The translations under genes and the position numbers were made by a program. The notes below the pieces were generated by a model. The model was not told the DNA's origin and did no database searches. It saw only the letters and a list, made by a program, of their open reading frames with translations. This document shows, one piece after another, positions 17,848 to 26,214 of a DNA stretch of 64,000 nucleotides. This DNA comes from Parolsenella sp958406235. Lineage in GTDB: Bacteria > Actinomycetota > Coriobacteriia > Coriobacteriales > Atopobiaceae. How positions within the stretch are numbered: the first letter of the stretch is position 1; each line of letters opens with the position of its first letter. The stretch spans positions 62,001 to 126,000 of the forward strand of contig NZ_JBCLNF010000004.1 in assembly GCF_039062465.1 (NCBI RefSeq). Reading direction: 5' to 3'.

Positions 17848-18582
17848 TTACCTCGTACGAACGGAGCTGATCACGCAGCGGTTTGCGGGGAGCCAGACGC
17901 TACCCCACTCCACGGGTGTACCGTCCTCGAGGCGTACGAGCTGGTCAAGATCAAGCACCGGGGAACGCTCGCCGCACTCGAGCCAGCGACCACGCCTCTT
18001 ACCCGCGGCGCGAGCGCTGTACGTCATCTCCGCATCCCCAACGGGCTGGCCACTCGTGCGCTCGACGGCATCGAACAGACCCTCGCGCTCAAAGTCGACG
18101 TTCTCGAGGCCAGGGCACGGCTCAAGGTTAATGCGGCTCTCGATGAGCATGACGGGCTGCTCCGCAACGGAGCGGACGCGCATGAGGTAGAGAAAAGTTG
18201 ACCCCTCCGCAATGCCGAGGTTCTGCGCGCAGACGCGGTTGGCACGGTCAATGCGCTTCTCAACCACACGGGTCACGTACTCGATGCCCTGCTCGTTCAT
18301 GGACTCCGCGAACGAGTGGAGCTTGTTGCCCGAGGGACGAGCCATGACCGGCTGGATCACGAAGGTGCCGCGACCACGCTGTTGAACGAGCAGGCCCTCC
18401 TCGACAAGTGAGCGAATGCCCTTCTGAACGGTACCGCGAGAGAGGTGGAGCATGGCCATTAGCTCGTGCTCGGACGGGATGCGTTCATCAACACCCCACT
18501 CCTTGGAGTAAATCTTCTCACGAACATAGTCTGCTACCTGCACGTAGAGCAGCGAGGTGTCCTTCTTCTCGAAGTCAGCCAT
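17848..18582 (-). CDS. GntR-family regulator with UTRA domain (HutC subfamily)
   Basis: The 244-residue product has an N-terminal winged helix (about residues 8-78, with RIPSEHELMAMLHLSRGTVQKGIRSLVEEGLLVQQRGRGTFV) and a C-terminal UTRA ligand domain (about 95-240). Such proteins are repressors released by sugars, amino sugars or related small molecules. The ATG at 18582 has GGAAGG upstream. Two ACTAGT-centred palindromes flank its likely promoter, which suggests self-regulation. The target may include the downstream dehydrogenase. The ligand is unknown. Confidence 0.85.
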   Translation of the reverse strand: MADFEKKDTSLLYVQVADYVREKIYSKEWGVDERIPSEHELMAMLHLSRGTVQKGIRSLVEEGLLVQQRGRGTFVIQPVMARPSGNKLHSFAESMNEQGIEYVTRVVEKRIDRANRVCAQNLGIAEGSTFLYLMRVRSVAEQPVMLIESRINLEPCPGLENVDFEREGLFDAVERTSGQPVGDAEMTYSARAAGKRRGRWLECGERSPVLDLDQLVRLEDGTPVEWGSVWLPANRCVISSVRTR

Positions 18583-18644
18583 TGCGTGCCTTCCCATGAG
18601 TGCCAAGTGCCCGGCGTCAGGAGCGCTCTACGGCCCCCAGCAAC

Positions 18645-18721
18645 TTGACTAGTTCTGGCTGAAGTGTAACCCCGAAGTTGACTCCCAGGCAATCGTTAAG
18701 CCTAAAATTACACGACTAGTC
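18645..18721 (-). promoter_or_regulatory. gntR promoter with two ACTAGT-type operator sites
   Basis: On the minus strand TTGCCT (18692-18687) and TACACT (18668-18663) are spaced by 18 bp and fit a sigma-70 type promoter. GACTAGTC at 18714-18721 lies upstream, and AACTAGTC (its ACTAGT at 18648-18653) lies at about the transcription start. ACTAGT cores are typical for HutC-type GntR operators, so this is probably self-repression. Inferred from pattern only. Confidence 0.5.
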
Positions 18722-18813
18722 AACCAAACTCTACCTGCGGTTTTAGTAGTAATTCTTTATTGAGCAAGTAAGCGTTTACGCAACAGGAGACGCAATACCC
18801 AAGCAATCAACGA

Positions 18814-18925
18814 ATGGTCAACCTCGCAGGAAGCACGCCTTCAAATAGACAGGATGGTCAACTTCGTCGTGGACGGGATAGTCAACTTCGCCGTGGACGA
18901 GATGGTCAACTTCGCCGTGGAGACG
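18814..18925. repeat. 24-bp tandem repeats after the phospholipase-like gene
   Basis: Three back-to-back 24-bp units start at 18854, 18878 and 18902; each begins ATGGTCAACTTCG or a one-base variant and contains CGTGGA. A fourth, decayed unit starts at 18814 (ATGGTCAACCTCG). The block lies about 20 bp beyond the stop of the minus-strand gene at 18947. With the gntR promoter it accounts for the gene-free stretch 18583-18946; the AT-rich part 18720-18790 between them holds nothing else I can name. Confidence 0.75.
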
Positions 18926-18946
18926 CGCGGGACCGGGCCAATAGCC

Positions 18947-19762
18947 CTACGCCGAGACGCGCCTCGCGTAGTCACTCAGGCGCTCGACGAGCAGATCAGT
19001 CGCATGCTCAAACACCTCAAAGAAGAAATCGCTGGTAAACAGGCTGTACTCAGGTGTGCCATCAATATGGTTGCGCTGGTTATCCTCGACAATGCCGCGT
19101 GCCACGTCAACGGAACGCGTCACGTCCCGCTCACGGAGCGCATACTGCGGAAACTCCGCCGCCTGGGCAAGCACCGCGGCGGTCGCCTCGCAGGTCAGCG
19201 TGATGGGCAGGGTACGCCCAAACTTATCGAAATCTCCCTGCTTGCGAATGCGAGTCGCCTCGCCCGTTGGCACGTGATAGCGCTCGAGCCAAGCGTGCGT
19301 CGCCGTGTTATAGACACTGTCACAGAGCAGATGCGCCCAGGCACCCAGCACGACGTCGCTTGCCCGATAGCCAGGATGGGACAGGCGCTTCGCCACCTCA
19401 TCGTGCGTCGGCTGACTAGCCGGAATGATGAAGGATCCACCCGCGCGAGAGATCCTCACGCCCTCCTCCACCGTAATGGCCGCGGGGCCAATGGGCACAT
19501 CCGCAGGAATCTCGAGGGTAGGCTCTACGTAGAGATCCCAGAACTCGCGCTCGCGAGGAATGGGAATGGCACATGGGTCCGCAAAGTGGGTGAGCGCATA
19601 CGGCAGAATGCCGGAAGGATGCGGCAGCATATAGCCCACGTATACGTCTGGCACATAGTTGCCAAACAGAAATGCATCGACGTCACGGATGCCAAAGGAG
19701 GAGGCCGGCCCCTCCTTGAGCAAGCGCTGAACATGGGCGGTATGTACGTTCCAACTAGGCAT
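18947..19762 (-). CDS. zinc-dependent phospholipase C-like protein
   Basis: The 271-residue product resembles the zinc-dependent phospholipase C/S1-P1-like all-helical fold: MPSWNVHTAHV near the N-terminus, then FLFGNYVPDVYVGYMLPH, ALTHFADP, and GAWAHLLCDSVYNTATHAWLERY supply the spaced His/Asp/Trp residues that bind zinc in that family. No signal peptide is seen, so a cytoplasmic location is likely and the phospholipase activity itself is doubtful. I start at the ATG at 19762; a longer frame exists upstream but starts inside repeats without a binding site. There is no clear operon partner. Confidence 0.5.
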   Translation of the reverse strand: MPSWNVHTAHVQRLLKEGPASSFGIRDVDAFLFGNYVPDVYVGYMLPHPSGILPYALTHFADPCAIPIPREREFWDLYVEPTLEIPADVPIGPAAITVEEGVRISRAGGSFIIPASQPTHDEVAKRLSHPGYRASDVVLGAWAHLLCDSVYNTATHAWLERYHVPTGEATRIRKQGDFDKFGRTLPITLTCEATAAVLAQAAEFPQYALRERDVTRSVDVARGIVEDNQRNHIDGTPEYSLFTSDFFFEVFEHATDLLVERLSDYARRVSA

Positions 19763-19786
19763 AGGCCCATGGTAGCACGCACGCGA

Positions 19787-19816
19787 AGGGGGCCGCCACA
19801 AATGTGACGACCCCCT
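19787..19816 (-). terminator. probable terminator after pheT
   Basis: AGGGGG at 19787-19792 pairs with CCCCCT at 19811-19816 with further imperfect pairing inside (GCCGCCAC with GTGACGA). The U-tract on the minus strand is poor (TTCG), so strength is uncertain. Confidence 0.4.
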
Positions 19817-19900
19817 AACGTTCAGGAAAACTAACGAGCAACGACGTCCGTGCCTATCGCAAGTCAAACGTCATCGAATCTCGGAGCTTGCCCCGTCGCT

Positions 19901-22363
19901 CTAGGAGCGCACCTCGCCGCCCGTAGAGGCGCAGACCTTCTTCACGACCTTCGCGTGCGCGCGCTCGACCTCCTCACTCGTAAGCGTGTGGTCGTTCGAG
20001 CGATAGGTGAGCTGGAAGGCCATCGACTTCTTGCCAAGGCCCACACGCACCGGGTCACGATAGACGTCAAAGAGACGGGCGCTCTCGAGCAGCTTACCGC
20101 CAGCACTGGTCAGACGCTGCATGAGGGTCTCGCACGTGACGCTCTCGTCAACGACGATCGCAAGGTCGTGCGTGATGGCGGGAAGCGTGGGCACGTCGAC
20201 ATACGGCAGCTCGCGCTGGGCAAGACGCAGGAGATGCGGCTCGGAGAGTTCGAAGGCAATGACGTCCGCGTCAATGCCAAAGGCATCGAGACTCACGGGG
20301 TGGACGTTGCCCACCCAGCCGATGAGCTCGCCGCCGGCATAGACCTCGGCCGCGCGGCCAGGCTGCAGCCAGGTGTACTCCTCGGCATCAGCCGGCTTGA
20401 AGCGAACCTTCGTGATACGAAGCGCGGAGAGCAGACGCTCGACGATGCCCTTCGCATCGAAGAAATCGAGCTTCTCGTGCTTCTGGTTCCAGCCGTCCTC
20501 GCCCCAAGCACCGGAAAGCACACCGCAGACGTAGCGGGGCTCGTCGGGAAGCGTGCGCTTCGCATGACCAAAGAACACGCGGCCCTGCTCGTAGAGGGCG
20601 ACGTTCTCAACACCGTGGTCGAGGTTGTAGGCGACGGAGCGGAGAAGGCCCGGGAGAATCGAGCGACGCATCTCAGAGTTGTTAGCGAGCAGCGGGTTCA
20701 TGATGCGAACGGGCACGCCACGGCCAGTCTCGGTGATCTTTGCGCGCTCGAGATCACCGTCTTCCGCGAAGCAGTAGGTGAAGGTCTCCGAGAGGCCGCA
20801 GGAGCGCAGCGTGCGACCGATGAGCTGCGTGCGCTGCTGGTCGACTGTGAGGCCACCGTGGTGGTTCTTGGCGCCGGGGAGCGTCGGCTCGACGCGGTCC
20901 ATGCCCCACAGGCGAATGACCTCCTCGATGAGGTCGGCCTCACGGGTGAGGTCCGGGCGAGAGGTGGGCACCACGACCTCGAAGTCATTGCCGCCCTTCT
21001 GCGGAACAACGGCGCAGCCAAGGCGCTCAAGCAGGTGGGAGATCTCCTCGTTGGTGATGGGAGCCCCGCACACAGCGCGGACGCGATCGCCGCGAAGGGT
21101 GATGCAGACGGCCTCGACGGGAACGGGATAGACGTCAACGCGGCCACGGCAGACGGTGGCGCCGCAGCAGCTCTCGAAGAGGGCGGCTGCGATGTCAGAG
21201 ACTTCCTCGCAGTTAGCAGCGTCGACCTGGCGCTCGTAGCGAATGGAGGCCTCGCTCATGAGGTTGAGATTGCGGCTCGTGCGGGAGATGTGGCTCTTGT
21301 CAAAGCAGGCACTCTCGAGAAGGACGTCAACGGTGGTGTCGTCAATCTCGGAGTTGAGACCACCCATGACGCCGGCAAGGGCGATGGGGCGCTCGCCGTC
21401 GTCGGTGATGACAGCCATGTCGCTCGTGAGCTTGCGCTCCTCGCTGTCGAGCGTGGTGAGCTCCTCGCCATCGCGAGCGGCGCGGACCACGACGTGACGA
21501 CGGCCGTCGCGCTCAGAGAGCTTTCCGAGGTCGAAGGCGTGCAGCGGCTGGCCGGTGAGGTACATCACGTAGTTGGTGACGTCCACGACGTTGTTGATGG
21601 GACGGCTGCCAGCGGCGATAACGCGACGCGCGAGCCAGTCCGGGGACGGGCCGATCTTCACGCCACGGACGACGCGGGCCACGTAGCGAGAGCAGAGCTC
21701 GGGGGCGTCAATGCGCACGTCGACGAGGTCAGAGGACTTGGGGCCCTCCTCGTGCTGAATCGCAGGAAGCTCGATGTGCGTGTCCTCGTCGAGAACCGCG
21801 CCGACCTCGGTAGCCATGCCCACATAGGAGAGGCAGTCCGGGCGGTTGGGCGTGATCTCGCAGTCAAGGACGGTGTCGGACAGACCACGGTACTCGGCGA
21901 AGTCCATGCCCACGGGGGCGTCCTCGGGAAGGATCATGATGCCGGAGTGGTCGCCACCGAGACCGAGCTCGCGAGCAGAGCAGTTCATGCCACAGGACTC
22001 CACGCCGCGAAGCTTGCTCTTCTTGATCTTGAAGTCACCGGGGAGCACCGCGCCGATCATCGCGACGACGATCTTGTCGCCCTCCTCGAAGTTCTGGGCG
22101 CCGCAGACGATCTGCAGCGGAACGGGGTTGCCGTCCGCGTCGACGTTCCTGGCGCCAACGGAGACCTTGCAAAGCCACATGTGGTCAGAATCCGGGTGCG
22201 GTTGCTTCGAGACGACCTGGCCAACGACGACATGGTCGAGATCGGCGCCAACGCGCTCGATCGTCTCGACCTCGGTGCCGGTGCGGATGAGCTCGCGGTA
22301 CAGGACCTTGGGATCGGCCGGGAGGTCGACCATGGAGCCGAGCCACTCATATGAGATGCGCAT
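19901..22363 (-). CDS. pheT: phenylalanine--tRNA ligase beta subunit
   Basis: The 820-residue product is the large subunit of phenylalanyl-tRNA synthetase. In order it has the EMAP-type tRNA-binding domain (about 40-150, with DSDHMWLCKVSVG), the B3/4 editing domain, the B5 domain (around 410-480), the catalytic-like core (RQLIGRTLRSCGLSETFTYCF) and the C-terminal anticodon-binding domain (ITHDLAIVVDESV ... LLESARLFDVYRDPVRVGLGKKSMAFQLTYRSNDHTL). AAGG precedes the ATG. It follows pheS after 148 bp and is probably on the same T-box controlled transcript. Confidence 0.96.
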   Translation of the reverse strand: MRISYEWLGSMVDLPADPKVLYRELIRTGTEVETIERVGADLDHVVVGQVVSKQPHPDSDHMWLCKVSVGARNVDADGNPVPLQIVCGAQNFEEGDKIVVAMIGAVLPGDFKIKKSKLRGVESCGMNCSARELGLGGDHSGIMILPEDAPVGMDFAEYRGLSDTVLDCEITPNRPDCLSYVGMATEVGAVLDEDTHIELPAIQHEEGPKSSDLVDVRIDAPELCSRYVARVVRGVKIGPSPDWLARRVIAAGSRPINNVVDVTNYVMYLTGQPLHAFDLGKLSERDGRRHVVVRAARDGEELTTLDSEERKLTSDMAVITDDGERPIALAGVMGGLNSEIDDTTVDVLLESACFDKSHISRTSRNLNLMSEASIRYERQVDAANCEEVSDIAAALFESCCGATVCRGRVDVYPVPVEAVCITLRGDRVRAVCGAPITNEEISHLLERLGCAVVPQKGGNDFEVVVPTSRPDLTREADLIEEVIRLWGMDRVEPTLPGAKNHHGGLTVDQQRTQLIGRTLRSCGLSETFTYCFAEDGDLERAKITETGRGVPVRIMNPLLANNSEMRRSILPGLLRSVAYNLDHGVENVALYEQGRVFFGHAKRTLPDEPRYVCGVLSGAWGEDGWNQKHEKLDFFDAKGIVERLLSALRITKVRFKPADAEEYTWLQPGRAAEVYAGGELIGWVGNVHPVSLDAFGIDADVIAFELSEPHLLRLAQRELPYVDVPTLPAITHDLAIVVDESVTCETLMQRLTSAGGKLLESARLFDVYRDPVRVGLGKKSMAFQLTYRSNDHTLTSEEVERAHAKVVKKVCASTGGEVRS

Positions 22364-22511
22364 GTGAATACCTTTCTATAGCGCAGATACATCGGGATCA
22401 AACCAGGGTTTCTGCGGTGCGTCAGATGGGCCCGAAAGAGGAGCGCCGCGTGCCAAGGCACGCAAGCGACGGTTTGAGGGACCAGATGGCGTGCTGCGGA
22501 AAGCCTGGGGG

Positions 22512-23588
22512 TTAGAACTGGGAGAGGAAACGCATATCTCCCGTCATCAGCATGCGCAGGTCAGGCAGGTCGTAGCGGAGGGCGGCGACGCGCTCGGCGC
22601 CGATGCCGAAGGCGAAGCCGGTGTACTTCTCGTGGTCGATGCCGCAGTTGTCGAGAACGTTCGGATCGACCATGCCGCAGCCGAGGATCTCAAGCCAGCC
22701 GGTGTTCTTGCAGAAGCGGCAACCCTTGCCACCACAAACGCCGCAGGACACGTCAACCTCGCAGGAGGGCTCGGTGAACGGGAAGAAGTGGGGACGGTAG
22801 CGCGTGGCTCGGTCCTTGCCGAACATCTCGCGGCAGAAGTAGTCGAGGGTTCCCTTGAGGTCGCCGAAGGTAATGCCCTCGTCCACGACGAGGCCCTCGA
22901 TCTGGTTGAACTGCGGGAGGTGGCACGCGTCGGGCGTGTCGGGACGGAAGACGGTGCCCGGGCAGATCATGTAGATGGGTGGCTTCTGGGCCTCCATCGT
23001 GTGAGCCTGGACGCCGGAGGTCTGCGTGCGCAGGAGGATGTCGGACTCGCCGTTGGCGTGGACCTCGGAGTGATCGAGGCTGCCAGGGTTGTTGTCCTCG
23101 ACATAGAAGGTGTCACGGGCGCTACGGCTCGGGTGGTCGAGCGGCGCGTTCAGCGCGGTGAAGTTGTAATAGCTGGTCTCGATGTAGGGACCGTCCTCGA
23201 CGGTGTAGCCCATGCCGCAGAAGATCTGCTCAATCTCCTCGATAATCTGCGAGATGAGGTGCTGCGTGCCCACGGACGGGACACGACCGGGAAGCGTCAC
23301 GTCGACCGAGTCGGCGGCGATGCGCGCCTCGAGGGCCGCGTGCTCGAGCTCGTGCTTGCGCTCCTCGAGGGCGGCCTCGATGCGGGAGCGAACCTCGTTG
23401 GCGAGCTTGCCCACCTTCGGACGGTCCTCCGGAGAGAGCTGGCCCATCTGGCGGAGGACACCGGTGAGAGAACCCTTCTTGCCCGTCACCGCGACGCGAA
23501 CGCGGTCGAGCTCCGCAAGGTCGGCGACGTTGCCGATGCCCTTGTGCGCCTCGGCCTCGATGGCCTTGAGGTCGTCAATGATCGTCAT
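22512..23588 (-). CDS. pheS: phenylalanine--tRNA ligase alpha subunit
   Basis: The 358-residue product is the catalytic subunit of phenylalanyl-tRNA synthetase. It has the N-terminal coiled-coil that contacts tRNA (1-90) and the class II core: HPSRSARDTFYV (motif 1 region), MICPGTVFRPDTPDACHLPQFNQIEGLVVDEG (motif 2) and FAFGIGAERVAALRY (motif 3). A CGVCGGKGCRFC cysteine cluster sits in the core, as in many Gram-positive PheS proteins, and may bind zinc. I start at the ATG at 23588; an ATG nine bases earlier shares the same AAAGGGG binding site. Confidence 0.95.
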   Translation of the reverse strand: MTIIDDLKAIEAEAHKGIGNVADLAELDRVRVAVTGKKGSLTGVLRQMGQLSPEDRPKVGKLANEVRSRIEAALEERKHELEHAALEARIAADSVDVTLPGRVPSVGTQHLISQIIEEIEQIFCGMGYTVEDGPYIETSYYNFTALNAPLDHPSRSARDTFYVEDNNPGSLDHSEVHANGESDILLRTQTSGVQAHTMEAQKPPIYMICPGTVFRPDTPDACHLPQFNQIEGLVVDEGITFGDLKGTLDYFCREMFGKDRATRYRPHFFPFTEPSCEVDVSCGVCGGKGCRFCKNTGWLEILGCGMVDPNVLDNCGIDHEKYTGFAFGIGAERVAALRYDLPDLRMLMTGDMRFLSQF

Positions 23589-23639
23589 GCCTTTCATGCC
23601 CCTTTCGTTCGCGGGCTCGCGCCCGCCTTCCTTGGCGAG

Positions 23640-23935
23640 AGTGCGCGACAAAAAAAACCGCCCTTGCTCGCCTTCTTGCGAGCAAGGGCGGATGAGTCTC
23701 CGCGGTACCACCTTGCTTGGCCGTCGGATGTCTTGCCCGACGTACCCGCTCTTCTCCCCGTCTCGTGGGGCGGACGGCTCCCCTACTTGCGCGCGTTGAC
23801 GCATGGCGCTTTCAGTTCGCGGCTGGTGGAGTGAACTCTGGCCGTCAACCTTGGAGGGACCTCTCAGCCGGTGGGCCCCATCTCTTATCCGCTGGCGACG
23901 CGACAGCCAAACCTCTCCGTCATTGCCTAAGGAGG
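23640..23935 (-). promoter_or_regulatory. T-box leader of pheS-pheT
   Basis: On the minus strand the conserved T-box AAGGTGGTACCGCGG lies at 23714-23700, followed by a strong terminator hairpin just before pheS. About 130 bases upstream GAGTTCACTC offers a TTC (phenylalanine) specifier at 23835-23833. An extended -10 (TGCTAATAT at 23945-23937) would start the leader near 23930. The leader senses uncharged tRNA-Phe and lets transcription continue when phenylalanine is short. The specifier position is my reading and is less certain than the T-box itself. This leader fills most of the gene-free stretch 23589-24036. Confidence 0.88.
23650..23691 (-). terminator. T-box terminator hairpin
   Basis: CCGCCCTTGCTCGC at 23658-23671 pairs perfectly with GCGAGCAAGGGCGG at 23678-23691, followed on the minus strand by eight Ts. 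It is the regulated terminator of the T-box leader. Confidence 0.92.
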
Positions 23936-24036
23936 AATATTAGCACAGCTACCAGCTCTACGCCCAGCTCGCAACAAAGGAGGGGTGCATGGCAAAAGCC
24001 ATACACCCCTCCTCGCCTCGCTTTTAGCGAAGTTGT

Positions 24037-24717
24037 CTACTCTTCGTTGGAGACCGTCTCGGAATCCCCAGAGTTCTCGGGTTTGTCAGCCTCGTCACTG
24101 AAATCCGTCGGGTTCGCAGGAACAGCCCCAAACACAGACATCACGCGGTCGAGATGCTCCTTGGCTCGAGCCTCATCTCCCTTGTTCTCGTACTGGAGAG
24201 ACAGGAAGTAGTTGAGTCTCGCCTTCTCGTCCGGCTCCGCATCCGCAAGCTGGTGCTCCATCTCGGCGATGTAGGCGAAGCTGTTCTTGAACACGATGGC
24301 GAACGTCTGGCGCGCGTCGCGGAGCAAATCCTTGTCCTCGAAGCTCTCCATGAGCTCAAGCACGTGCTCGGCACCCTCGCGATCCTTCTGCATCTCGTAG
24401 AAGTTCATCGCGCGAGCAAGCACCAACCGACGTTGCACGTCGGTGCAGCGCATACGCAACAGCACGTTGAGCTCGGTCTTCTCGCCCTCGACATCCTGCA
24501 TTGCCTCAAAACCGTTGAGACGCATGTAGTGGAGGTTGAACGGCGGAAGGCCCGTCTTCGCCGCAGCGCCATCGAGGGTCTTGATCATTCCCTCGAAGTC
24601 CCCCGCCATGAATTGGTCTTGCGCCTTCGAGACGGCACGACCCCTGACGAGCCTCCCCGCAACGCTGCCAAGAAGGGCCACGATAACCAGAACGATCCCT
24701 AGCGTCCTCACATCCAT
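24037..24717 (-). CDS. membrane-anchored TPR-like protein of unknown function
   Basis: The 226-residue product has one N-terminal membrane helix (TLGIVLVIVALLGSVAG) and then helical pairs like tetratricopeptide repeats (FMAGDFEGMIKTLDGAA, LNYFLSLQYENKGDEARAKEHLDRVM). The C-terminus is acidic. I do not recognise a specific family. It starts nine bases after the S10 peptidase stop, so it is probably in the same operon. TPR proteins usually hold protein partners together; its role here is open. Confidence 0.6.
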   Translation of the reverse strand: MDVRTLGIVLVIVALLGSVAGRLVRGRAVSKAQDQFMAGDFEGMIKTLDGAAAKTGLPPFNLHYMRLNGFEAMQDVEGEKTELNVLLRMRCTDVQRRLVLARAMNFYEMQKDREGAEHVLELMESFEDKDLLRDARQTFAIVFKNSFAYIAEMEHQLADAEPDEKARLNYFLSLQYENKGDEARAKEHLDRVMSVFGAVPANPTDFSDEADKPENSGDSETVSNEE

Positions 24718-24726
24718 AAGGGCAAC

Positions 24727-26214
24727 CTACTCCGCGGCGTAGAACTCGCGCATGTCGTCGACCATCTGCATGAGGGTCGGGACATCGGTGTATGCCATGT
24801 GACCGCAGCCATAGCGGTGGTAGGTGATGCGGCTCTTGAGCTCTGCCGGGAGGAACAGCTGCGACATCGTGTGGTCCATGTTCCACCAGGGAGTCGCGGC
24901 GTCATAGCGGCCACCGAGGATGGCAAGCTTGGTCGTCGGGCTACGACGGAGTGCCGTGGCGATGTCGAACGCGAGGTTGGGAGCGGCGGTCTTGGTGTCG
25001 TCCATGCCGGGCTCGTCGTGGACCCAGTTCCAACCGATACCGATCTCGCTCCAGACGGACAAACGGTACTCGGCGGGGTTGACGTAACCAAGCGTGCTGC
25101 GGAGGAAGCTACGGAACGCGCCGTACCAGACCTTCTCGAGAGCGTGGGACGCCGGATCCTCGCAGGCGAAGTAGAAGGTGTTGCGCTGCACGGGCAGCGT
25201 CATGGTCTCGGTGTAGCGCATGTCGAGGCGACCACACATCAGGCCACGGTCGCGCACGATGTTCGCGCGGAAGTCCTCGAGCTCGATGCGGTTATTGTGA
25301 GCGAGCAGGAAGTCCGCGGGGATGCCGATGTAGTGCTCCATCTTCTCGGCGATGCGACGCTTCTCCTCCGGGTCGATGCGGTCGCCCTTCATGAGAGACG
25401 GGGCATACTCGTTCGCGGTGAACTCGCTCGCCTCATCGAACCACTCGTCGACATCGACGCCCTGGCCCGTGACGCCAAAGTGCTGGGCCGTCGAGGCGAA
25501 GCTCGGAAGCATGCCGAGGTAGTACAGGTCATTGCCCGGCAGGTTCTGCGACCAGTCAAAGTACGCAGAGAGCATCACGACGCCGGCCAGCGGCACGCCG
25601 GCCTCGCCGAGATAGCGCATAAGGACGGAGGAACGCATGGTGCCGTAGGACTCACCATAGATGTAGAGGGGGCTGTCCCAGCGGTTGTTCTCGTCAAGCC
25701 AACGAACGATGGCACGGCAGAACGTGCGAGCATCCTCCTCAAGGCCGTAGACGCGCTTCTTGTCATAGCCATCAGCGACGAAAGACCAGCCGGTGCCCAG
25801 AGCGTCCAGGAACACGAGGTCCGTCTCGCGCAGGAGCGTGCCGGGGTTGTCGACGACCTCATAGGAGGCGCTCGCGAACTTCTCGCCCTCGCTCACAACA
25901 CGCTTCGGGCCAAGGCCACCAAAGTTGATGGGCACGGACGCAGAGCCCGGGCCGCCGTTGTAGGCAAACGTCACGGGGCGCTTGGAGGAGTCCACGGCCT
26001 CGCCGTTAACGCTGGAGGCAACGTAGTTCACATTGAACATCTTGCCCTCGAGCACGCGCGCGGGGTCATAGATGTCGAGGTGACCAGCGGCGGCGGCGTA
26101 CTCGATGTGCTCGTCGCCATACTGCCAAACCAGGCCCTCGGTGCGCTTCGCCTCGGGAACGGCGTTGGCGTCAGTCGCAGCGTCCATGCCGCAGCAGCAC
26201 TTCTCGTCAGTCAT
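24727..26214 (-). CDS. S10-family serine carboxypeptidase
   Basis: The 495-residue product has the alpha/beta hydrolase triad of peptidase family S10: oxyanion loop YNGGPGSAS at 85-93, nucleophile Ser189 in GESYG, an Asp in GGRYDAATPWWN and a His in CGHMAYTD near the C-terminus. The family removes C-terminal residues from peptides at low pH. There is no signal peptide; instead the N-terminus has CCCG at 6-9, so it seems to be cytoplasmic, unlike most S10 enzymes. It is directly next to the M20 peptidase and near the peptide transporter, suggesting breakdown of imported peptides. Confidence 0.85.
   Translation of the reverse strand: MTDEKCCCGMDAATDANAVPEAKRTEGLVWQYGDEHIEYAAAAGHLDIYDPARVLEGKMFNVNYVASSVNGEAVDSSKRPVTFAYNGGPGSASVPINFGGLGPKRVVSEGEKFASASYEVVDNPGTLLRETDLVFLDALGTGWSFVADGYDKKRVYGLEEDARTFCRAIVRWLDENNRWDSPLYIYGESYGTMRSSVLMRYLGEAGVPLAGVVMLSAYFDWSQNLPGNDLYYLGMLPSFASTAQHFGVTGQGVDVDEWFDEASEFTANEYAPSLMKGDRIDPEEKRRIAEKMEHYIGIPADFLLAHNNRIELEDFRANIVRDRGLMCGRLDMRYTETMTLPVQRNTFYFACEDPASHALEKVWYGAFRSFLRSTLGYVNPAEYRLSVWSEIGIGWNWVHDEPGMDDTKTAAPNLAFDIATALRRSPTTKLAILGGRYDAATPWWNMDHTMSQLFLPAELKSRITYHRYGCGHMAYTDVPTLMQMVDDMREFYAAE

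Noticed and set aside
18814..18925. CRISPR array
   Set aside because: The 24-bp units are adjacent with no unique spacers, and there are no cas genes.
18854..19807. A plus-strand frame starting with MVNF repeats
   Set aside because: It begins in the 24-bp tandem repeats and then runs antisense to the phospholipase-like gene.
19850..22354. An 834-codon plus-strand frame antisense to pheT
   Set aside because: Exact antisense of pheT with no recognisable motifs.
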